This document shows, piece by piece, positions 1 to 5,042 of a stretch of DNA of 5,042 nucleotides. The DNA lies in NCBI GenBank assembly GCA_003542655.1, contig DPKF01000084.1, forward strand, positions 1-5,042, in the 5' to 3' direction. The stretch comes from Holosporales bacterium (GTDB lineage Bacteria; Pseudomonadota; Alphaproteobacteria; Paracaedibacterales; UBA11393). The notes beneath the pieces were generated by a model. It made no database searches and was not told the origin of the DNA. It saw only the letters and a program-made list of their open reading frames with translations. Position numbers and translations under genes: made by a program. Numbering within the stretch: position 1 is the stretch's first letter; the number at the start of each line of letters is the position of its first letter.

Positions 1-58
1 GTAGAGCAGCTGACTCTTAATCAGTAGGTCGTAGGTTCGATTCCTACGGCGCCCACCA
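1..58 (+). tRNA. tRNA-Lys (anticodon CTT), 5' end cut off by the window
   Basis: This is the 3' part of a lysine tRNA that reads AAG codons. The visible parts are the 3' side of the D stem (GAGC, 4-7) and an anticodon stem pairing 9-13 with 21-25 (one G-T pair). The seven-base anticodon loop is 14-20, with CTT at 16-18. A five-base variable region (26-30) precedes a perfect T stem (31-35 with 43-47) around the loop TTCGATT. The 3' acceptor strand GGCGCCC is at 48-54, followed by discriminator A55 and encoded CCA (56-58). The 5' acceptor strand and the first half of the D arm, about 18-19 bases, lie left of the window. Every visible arm pairs properly, so this copy looks functional. No G+C-rich hairpin with a T run follows it, so transcription may continue into the next gene. 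Confidence 0.93.
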
Positions 59-63
59 ATCCT

Positions 64-104
64 CAATATATCTTGTTGCTTTTTAAAAAAAAATCATTAT
101 ATTG
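64..104. repeat. Short inverted repeat in the leader (CAATATA / TATATTG)
   Basis: CAATATA at 64-70 is matched by its exact reverse complement TATATTG at 98-104, with 27 bases between them. The right arm overlaps the candidate -10 box. The arms are pure AT apart from one C-G pair, so a stable hairpin is unlikely. An operator is conceivable, but chance is a serious alternative in this composition. Confidence 0.25.
73..103 (+). promoter_or_regulatory. Possible sigma-70 promoter for the secreted-protein gene
   Basis: A TTGTTG box (73-78) resembles a -35 element and TATATT (98-103) resembles a -10 element, but the 19-base spacing is longer than ideal. A CATTAT alternative at 95-100 gives 16 bases and a poorer box. 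The spacer holds T5 (80-84) followed by A9 (85-93). In such AT-rich DNA, chance matches are common, so this is only a candidate. Read-through from the tRNA promoter is an equally possible source of transcription. Confidence 0.25.
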
Positions 105-124
105 TACATAAGATAACATGATAA

Positions 125-129
125 AAGGA
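125..129 (+). promoter_or_regulatory. Ribosome binding site AAGGA that decides the start
   Basis: AAGGA ends six bases before the ATG at 136 and is the only good Shine-Dalgarno match near the gene. The earlier in-frame ATG at 118 has only weak AT-rich sequence ahead of it, and this site would fall inside its coding region. This supports starting translation at 136. Confidence 0.65.
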
Positions 130-135
130 TTTTTT

Positions 136-1440
136 ATGTGCAAGTTATACCTCATTTTTCTACTTCTATTTTCTCATGCAATGCAAGCGGCATTTATTTT
201 TGGAGACGGAGATCCCTTAAAGCCCATAGAAAAAACGCATAGAGATATATATTTCATAAGGGCTGGCGAACTACATGTATTGCCTTTAGCTGAAGCACAA
301 CGATCTTTTCAGGCACAGCTATTAGACAAAGACTGCAATTCAAGTAATTATCATAATGCAAAAATGACTGCTATCCCACAAACAACATGGGATTTATTTG
401 TTTTGTTGCAAAAATGGAAACAAGAATATCCTATAGATGGTTTGCATAGCCTAGAATTTCCAATGGCAATAGCAATGACAGGTTCTTACATTTATTTAGA
501 CTTGAATAATGCGTTTATTCGAATGATTGTCGACTCTAATTTGTCACAAAATTTTCATGCAAGAGATTTTACGACGATAACAAAGCATTTTTTAACCTGC
601 ATCTATCAACATCTTGTGCAATTTAATAATCTATCCAAGGCATATGCAAAGGTAGGGGAAGAAAGCCCTAAAACTTCTTTTTCTCAACTGGCATTACTTT
701 TTTTCTTTAACGATTTATATCCAGAAATTCCTGCGCTATTAGAAAGCGCAACAAAAATTGAAGAAGACCTTTTAAATAAAGATAAGCTACCGTTATGGCG
801 CCATGCCTATCGTGTTGAGGCAGCGCCTCTTGTGCGTGACGAAGCAAATACAATACAGATGAGGACAAGAGGTTATGGTTATTCTCTCTTAGCGTGTTGT
901 TTGGGGGACGGTACTTTAGCTGGACTAGGTGATTATCAGGGGAACTGTTCAGCATGTGCTTTTTCTTATTATGCACAAATTTTACGTGATCGTGCTTTTG
1001 TAAAAAAAGGCAGTCATTTTCCATACTATATTCCAGGACAAGTAGGACAAATGCCTGGTACGCTTCAGAAAACCTTAGAAGAACTCAGCGATAACTTAAC
1101 ATGCACGATTCTTGATAAACGCACGCCTAATGGTTTATTCTATTTACCCGAAGTTTATTCCAATGCACTTGTTTGCTTGAAAGGAGATGCTTGTCATCCT
1201 CGTTTAAAAGGAACGCTGCTACACCGTGCAGAGAACAATGAAAGCGAATTTAGATCTCAGGGAAAAAATAGAGTTCAATCTACACAAGAACCACGAGAGA
1301 TAGAAACACATTTTTTAGCGCTTCCATTTGTGTGGTTTACTTTAAATGCTGCTTTAATAGAAGCCAATGATTCACGAATTGCAGAATTGGAAGCACAACG
1401 CTTACGCGAACGAAAGGATGAAGACCTGCCAAATTTTTAA
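136..1440 (+). CDS. Secreted protein of unknown function, cysteine-rich
   Basis: I do not recognise this 434-residue protein. It starts MCKLYLIFLLLFSHAMQA, a typical Sec signal peptide with one Lys, a hydrophobic core at about residues 4-12, and likely cleavage after Ala15 or Ala18. The mature protein should therefore be periplasmic or secreted. There is no lipobox and no second clear membrane segment. The mature part carries nine cysteines at about 67, 155, 254, 255, 271, 274, 323, 347 and 353. Seven of them cluster in residues 254-353, including a CC pair and a CSAC motif, which suggests disulfide bonds. The last 25-30 residues form a charged, probably helical tail rich in Glu and Arg, ending DLPNF. 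I see no protease, nuclease or glycosidase motif. An in-frame ATG at 118 would add six residues, but the AAGGA site favours 136. It lies 77 bases after tRNA-Lys and its stop abuts a tRNA-Lys remnant, so it may be acquired cargo. That it is a real gene is likely; its function is open. Confidence 0.78.
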   Translation: MCKLYLIFLLLFSHAMQAAFIFGDGDPLKPIEKTHRDIYFIRAGELHVLPLAEAQRSFQAQLLDKDCNSSNYHNAKMTAIPQTTWDLFVLLQKWKQEYPIDGLHSLEFPMAIAMTGSYIYLDLNNAFIRMIVDSNLSQNFHARDFTTITKHFLTCIYQHLVQFNNLSKAYAKVGEESPKTSFSQLALLFFFNDLYPEIPALLESATKIEEDLLNKDKLPLWRHAYRVEAAPLVRDEANTIQMRTRGYGYSLLACCLGDGTLAGLGDYQGNCSACAFSYYAQILRDRAFVKKGSHFPYYIPGQVGQMPGTLQKTLEELSDNLTCTILDKRTPNGLFYLPEVYSNALVCLKGDACHPRLKGTLLHRAENNESEFRSQGKNRVQSTQEPREIETHFLALPFVWFTLNAALIEANDSRIAELEAQRLRERKDEDLPNF

Positions 1441-1491
1441 TGACTGATTGGCGGGTAAGTCGTCGGTTCAATTCCTACGGCGCCCACCAAT
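1441..1491 (+). repeat. Degraded copy of the tRNA-Lys 3' end (candidate attachment site or pseudo-tRNA)
   Basis: Bases 1455-1491 match 24-60 of the tRNA-Lys region at 34 of 37 positions, and the last 21 bases (1471-1491) are identical to 40-60. The mismatches are at 1458, 1464 and 1470. With one gap the similarity can be extended weakly left to a shared TGACT (1441-1445 against 11-15), which would put its start in the anticodon stem. To the right, similarity stops two bases after CCA. The T arm keeps its TTCAATT loop but has a C-T mispair in the stem (1464 with 1476). The D arm and 5' acceptor strand are absent, so it is not a working tRNA. It could be the displaced 3' end left by integration into the tRNA gene, or the remains of a duplicated tRNA. 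Its first base directly follows the stop codon of the secreted-protein gene. Confidence 0.8.
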
Positions 1492-1495
1492 TTTT
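1447..1495 (+). terminator. Possible terminator built from the tRNA remnant
   Basis: ATTGGCGGG (1447-1455) can pair with CCCACCAAT (1483-1491): eight pairs with one C-A mismatch. It encloses the imperfect T-arm hairpin (1462-1466 with 1474-1478). Five T's (1491-1495) follow at once. It lies just downstream of the secreted-protein stop codon, where a terminator is expected. The branched fold and the mismatch make it less than ideal. On the minus strand no T run follows directly, so it would act mainly on plus-strand transcripts. Confidence 0.45.
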
Positions 1496-1512
1496 CTACA
1501 AGATTGTTGGTT

Positions 1513-2334
1513 TTATACCATTCCAGAAACGTAATACATCGGTGCGTGCATCGCGGTATTAGCTGGATTTTTATTCAGTTTCTCAGCTATGCTAAACCAG
1601 CGATCAACGTCTTGTGTTGAGGCACATTTTTTGTCAATAAGTTCTGGGCTTAGTTCTTTCAAGCGAATCGACCATAAATCAACGAAGTTTTTACCAAAAC
1701 AAGAAAAAGTCACGTTTTCTTCTTGAACAACTTTAAAGTTCTGAGCAAGCATAGCTGATCTTAATTTTTCACCAAAATTATAGTCCACACCTTTTGTCTG
1801 TCCAAGCTGGATAACCGCTTCTCTAAAGCGTAAAAGGTCATCTTCATTTTCCCCTTCAAAATAGGTTTTGTCCCAACTTGGTTCTCCAAAAAGTGCTATA
1901 CCATTAGGTTTTAATAAGCGCGCGTGGATATTTTCTAATATATTTTTAGGATTTTGTAAGTGCATCAAAATGTAACGACCAAAAACAAAATCAGCTTTAT
2001 GAATAGGTGGCACAAAAGTATCTAGATTTTCTTGACGCGTTATCACATTAGACAACCCTTTGTTTGTTGCTGTTGATAAAACACGATCCAGTTGTTCTTT
2101 ACTTTGATCCACTGCAGTAACAGAACCGGTAGGTCCCACAATTTCAGATAAAGTACAGGTTATTGCACCATTTCCACATCCATACTCCCAAGCATGCATA
2201 CCAGAGGAGAGTCCAGCCTTTATAATCTGCTTATATGTTGCGTCCGCCAGAATATTTTGTTGAATATCAAGCGCCTTTGAACCCTGTTCATCTGTTGTTA
2301 AAGCATAGGTAGAAACAGTGTTTTTTGTTTTCAT
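1513..2334 (-). CDS. Class I SAM-dependent methyltransferase
   Basis: This 273-residue protein should transfer a methyl group from S-adenosylmethionine; the substrate cannot be read from the sequence. It has the Rossmann-type methyltransferase core. Motif I is EYGCGNG at residues 50-56, the glycine-rich SAM-binding loop. VTAVDQS (72-78) ends strand 2, whose acidic Asp76 is placed to bind the ribose. QENL (101-104) fits the region contacting adenine, and ADFVFGRYILMHL (114-126) is motif IV. LLKPNGIALFGEP (140-152) is the usual strand-5 region of the UbiE-like and Methyltransf_11/25 group. The C-terminal 120 residues form a lid or substrate region I cannot assign. No signal peptide is visible, so it is cytoplasmic. 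The ATG is the first possible start, since in-frame stops lie just upstream. No strong Shine-Dalgarno is present (GATGAG at best), and it begins 11 bases after uvrA, so translation is probably coupled to uvrA. Small-molecule, quinone or protein targets are all possible. Confidence 0.88.
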   Translation of the reverse strand: MKTKNTVSTYALTTDEQGSKALDIQQNILADATYKQIIKAGLSSGMHAWEYGCGNGAITCTLSEIVGPTGSVTAVDQSKEQLDRVLSTATNKGLSNVITRQENLDTFVPPIHKADFVFGRYILMHLQNPKNILENIHARLLKPNGIALFGEPSWDKTYFEGENEDDLLRFREAVIQLGQTKGVDYNFGEKLRSAMLAQNFKVVQEENVTFSCFGKNFVDLWSIRLKELSPELIDKKCASTQDVDRWFSIAEKLNKNPANTAMHAPMYYVSGMV

Positions 2335-2345
2335 CGCTCATCACT

Positions 2346-5042
2346 TTATAAATACGGTTTTAAGTACTTTCCAGTATAGCTTTTACTATTTTTACAAACA
2401 AGTTCTGGTGTGCCTTTGGCAATAACAAAACCGCCACCAGATCCACCTTCAGGGCCAATATCAATTATGTGATCGGCGGTTTTGATCACTTCTAAATTAT
2501 GTTCAATAACGATGACAGTATTGCCTTGATCAACAATTCTGTGCAGAACCTCTAATAATTTTCGAATATCTTCAAAATGCAGGCCTGTTGTGGGTTCATC
2601 TAAGATATAAAGGGTTTTTCCTGTGGACCGGCGTGATAATTCTTTAGCAAGCTTTACGCGCTGTGCTTCCCCACCAGAAAGGGTTGTTGCCTGTTGCCCC
2701 ACATGAATATAGCCAAGGCCAACTTCTTGTAAGGTTTTTAGCTTATCTTTAATTTGTGTTTGTGCGTGGAAAAAATCGACAGCTTCATCCACAGTCATAT
2801 CCAAAATATCAGCAATCGTTTTTTCGCGGTATGTAACGCTTAACGTTTCACGATTATAGCGCTTTCCTTGACATTGATCGCATTGCACATAGACATCTGG
2901 CAAAAAGTGCATTTCAATTTTAACCATACCATCGCCACTACATGCTTCACAGCGCCCACCTTTTACATTAAAAGAAAACCGACCAGCTGTGTAACCTTTT
3001 GCTTTTGCATCAGGAAGGGTTGCAAACCATTCACGAATAGGCGTAAAACACCCAACGTACGTAGCTGGGTTCGATCTTGGCGTTCGCCCAATGGGGGATT
3101 GATCAATATCAATAATTTTATCAATATGCTCTAACCCCTTTAAAGATTGATAATGACCAGGTAATTCTTGCGCATTATTTAATTCTTTAGCAACGGCTTT
3201 ATACAACGTTTCTATCACAAGTGACGATTTTCCACTGCCAGATACACCCGTTACACAGGTAAATGTGCCAAGTGCAAAATCAACATCAATATTTTGCAAA
3301 TTATTAGCAGTGGCGCCCTTAATGTTAATTTTTTTTCCGTTGCCTGAGCGGCGTTCTTTTGGAACAGCAATAAATTTTTCACCCTTTAAATATTGTCCGG
3401 TAATGCTTTTAGGGTTTTTAATAACCGCCTCCGGTGTCCCTTGGGCAATAATATTGCCGCCATTGCGACCAGCAGCAGGCCCCATATCAACTAAATAATC
3501 CGCAGCGCGAATAGCGTCTTCATCATGTTCAACAACGATGACGGTATTGCCAATATCCCGCAGATGCTTAATGGTGTCTAACAACCGATCGTTGTCCCGT
3601 TGATGCAAGCCAATGGAAGGTTCATCCAAAACATATAAAACACCTGTTAAACCAGATCCAATTTGAGAGGCTAAACGAATGCGTTGACTTTCGCCCCCTG
3701 ACAGGGTGCCTGCCGTTCGCGAGAATGACAAATAATCCAATCCCACATCAACTAAAAATTTCAAACGGCTATTGAGTTCTTTTAATATGCGTTCTGCAAT
3801 AGTTTGGTTTTTAGTTGATAGATCTATGTTTTGAAACCATTTTTGCGCTTTTCCAATCGACATGTCGCACACATCTGAAATTGTTTTGCCATTAATCTTA
3901 ATTGATAAGGGCATCTCATTTAAACGTTTACCATGACACGTGGAGCATTCATGTTCGTTTTGATAGCGTCTTAAATAATCCCTTACCCAGTCGCTTTCTG
4001 TTGATCTGTAACGACGTGTTAAACTTGGAATAACGCCTTCAAATGGTTTGCTTGTGTTTTTACTACGAAATGCACTTGATTGTTTGAATGTTATCAACTC
4101 ATTTGTTCCATACAAAACAACCTGTTGAAAAGATTTTGGTAGCTTATTAAAGGGCAGTTCTGTTGATTCGCCAAAGTGCTTTGCAATAGAATCTAAAATC
4201 TGTGTATAGAATGATACCGTATCTTTTTCAAAACGGCCTGATTTTTTCTCGTTAAACCAAGGGGCAATTGCACCATCTTTTAATGATAGAGATTTATCGG
4301 GCACAACAAGTTCTTCAGAAAAAAGAATTTCTTTTCCAAGCCCTGCACATGTTGGACATGCCCCTAAAGGGGAGTTAAATGAAAAAAGACGTGGTTCAAT
4401 TTCAGGCAGTGTAAAACCCGATACAGGGCATGAAAATTTAGATGAAAAAGTAAGAATTTCTTTTGAATCATACAATTCAACTTCAGCAAGGCCATCTGTT
4501 AATTTTAACGCCGTTTCAACCGAATCGGCGACACGTGATTGAAATTCTTTTGTCATTTCCTGTGGAATACTTAGCCTGTCAACAACAACTGAAATGTTAT
4601 GCTTTACTGTTTTTTTAAGATCCGGCGTGTTATCAATATCATACACGTCACCATTAATTTTCAACCGCTGAAACCCTTGCTTTTTAAGCTCTATTATTTC
4701 TTTTTTATATTCCCCTTTTCTGTTTCGAATAATAGGGGCCAGTAAAAGCATTTTTTGTTTTGCGTTTAGGGCACAAATGCGATCAACCATTTGTGAAACT
4801 GTTTGAGCCTCAATCGGTTGTCCTGTTGCTGGCGAATAAGGCGTTCCAACGCGTGCGAATAAAAGCCTTAAGTAATCATAAATTTCTGTCACAGTACCAA
4901 CTGTGGAACGTGGATTTTTAGACGTTGTTTTTTGTTCAATTGAAATAGCAGGGCTTAGACCCTCAATCGAATCAACATCAGGTTTTTGCATTAATTCTAA
5001 AAATTGACGCGCATAAGATGACAAGCTTTCAACATAACGACG
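2346..5042 (-). CDS. uvrA: UvrA, excinuclease ABC subunit A (N-terminus beyond the window)
   Basis: UvrA is the ATPase that recognises DNA damage with UvrB in nucleotide excision repair and hands the site over for UvrC incision. The visible fragment has 898 residues and begins RRYVESLSSYARQF, which matches the family about 50 residues in. The first Walker A loop and the true start therefore lie right of 5042; full length would be near 950, normal for UvrA. The TTG at 5024 is the internal Leu of VESLSS, not a start. Counting from the first visible residue, a zinc module has Cys205 (CPVSGF) and CPTC at 229-232. CSTCHGKRL is at 366-374. The ABC I signature LSGGE is at 447-451, with Walker B ending in DEPS at about 473-476. 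Walker A of ABC II, GVSGSGKS, is at 599-606. The C-terminal zinc finger uses CEAC (698-701) and CDQC (721-724). The ABC II signature LSGGE is at 788-792, with DEPTTG at about 815-820. No frameshift or missing catalytic motif is seen. It heads a likely operon with the methyltransferase gene. Confidence 0.98.
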   Translation of the reverse strand, partial: RRYVESLSSYARQFLELMQKPDVDSIEGLSPAISIEQKTTSKNPRSTVGTVTEIYDYLRLLFARVGTPYSPATGQPIEAQTVSQMVDRICALNAKQKMLLLAPIIRNRKGEYKKEIIELKKQGFQRLKINGDVYDIDNTPDLKKTVKHNISVVVDRLSIPQEMTKEFQSRVADSVETALKLTDGLAEVELYDSKEILTFSSKFSCPVSGFTLPEIEPRLFSFNSPLGACPTCAGLGKEILFSEELVVPDKSLSLKDGAIAPWFNEKKSGRFEKDTVSFYTQILDSIAKHFGESTELPFNKLPKSFQQVVLYGTNELITFKQSSAFRSKNTSKPFEGVIPSLTRRYRSTESDWVRDYLRRYQNEHECSTCHGKRLNEMPLSIKINGKTISDVCDMSIGKAQKWFQNIDLSTKNQTIAERILKELNSRLKFLVDVGLDYLSFSRTAGTLSGGESQRIRLASQIGSGLTGVLYVLDEPSIGLHQRDNDRLLDTIKHLRDIGNTVIVVEHDEDAIRAADYLVDMGPAAGRNGGNIIAQGTPEAVIKNPKSITGQYLKGEKFIAVPKERRSGNGKKINIKGATANNLQNIDVDFALGTFTCVTGVSGSGKSSLVIETLYKAVAKELNNAQELPGHYQSLKGLEHIDKIIDIDQSPIGRTPRSNPATYVGCFTPIREWFATLPDAKAKGYTAGRFSFNVKGGRCEACSGDGMVKIEMHFLPDVYVQCDQCQGKRYNRETLSVTYREKTIADILDMTVDEAVDFFHAQTQIKDKLKTLQEVGLGYIHVGQQATTLSGGEAQRVKLAKELSRRSTGKTLYILDEPTTGLHFEDIRKLLEVLHRIVDQGNTVIVIEHNLEVIKTADHIIDIGPEGGSGGGFVIAKGTPELVCKNSKSYTGKYLKPYL

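Noticed and set aside
80..93. T5A9 tract as a tRNA terminator
   Set aside because: The T run comes before the A run with no G+C stem ahead of it; a T5/A5 self-complementary tract alone is not a convincing intrinsic terminator.
178..230. Resemblance of the mature N-terminus (AFIFGDGDP) to the start of secreted trypsin-like bacterial proteases
   Set aside because: The TAAHC-type histidine motif and a GDSGG serine motif are both absent further along, so a protease call is not supported.
707..1024. Open frame of 105 codons on the minus strand
   Set aside because: It lies wholly inside the secreted-protein gene on the opposite strand, has no recognisable domain and no convincing ribosome binding site; it is a shadow frame.
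1441..1490. A second functional tRNA-Lys
   Set aside because: No D arm or 5' acceptor strand precedes it, the anticodon loop is lost and the T stem has a mispair; the upstream bases are the end of the coding sequence.
2868..3134. Open frame of 88 codons on the plus strand
   Set aside because: It is antisense to the conserved zinc-finger region of uvrA, and its translation shows no family features.
3265..3498. Open frame of 77 codons on the plus strand
   Set aside because: It is antisense to uvrA across the linker and the second ABC domain; its proline- and hydrophobic-rich translation is what the reverse of that coding sequence would give.
4380..4440. Missing cysteine in the first UvrA zinc module (CPVS instead of CPxC) as a defect
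   Set aside because: From recall, CPVSGF at this place is common in alphaproteobacterial UvrA proteins, so it looks like a lineage trait rather than damage.

Overview
The window shows three protein genes and one tRNA, in an AT-rich genome. The UvrA sequence is of the alphaproteobacterial kind: its first zinc module reads CPVSGF where many UvrA proteins have CPxC, and long blocks look typical of alphaproteobacteria. Low G+C and this UvrA together suggest an AT-rich alphaproteobacterium, possibly a host-associated lineage such as Holosporales or Rickettsiales. That placement is inference from recall, not from a search.

Left part (1-1500, plus strand): the 3' three quarters of a tRNA-Lys(CTT) gene with encoded CCA, then 77 bases of AT-rich leader, then a 434-residue secreted protein that I do not recognise. 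One base after its stop codon begins a degraded copy of the 3' half of the same tRNA-Lys gene, in the same orientation, ending at the same CCAAT. The gene therefore sits between a tRNA and a direct repeat of that tRNA's 3' end. This is the layout left by integration at a tRNA gene, though no integrase is visible in the roughly 1.4 kb between the repeats. The remnant also folds into a stem followed directly by five T's, so it may now serve as the terminator of the secreted-protein gene.

Right part (1513-5042, minus strand): uvrA, the nucleotide excision repair damage-recognition ATPase, runs in from beyond the right edge. It is followed after 11 bases by a class I SAM-dependent methyltransferase gene. 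The two are tightly spaced and probably cotranscribed, with uvrA first. This operon converges on the secreted-protein gene, and the tRNA remnant lies between them.

The most interesting part is the 59-1491 segment: an orphan cysteine-rich exported protein framed by tRNA-Lys 3' ends. The uvrA side is conventional apart from its methyltransferase partner.
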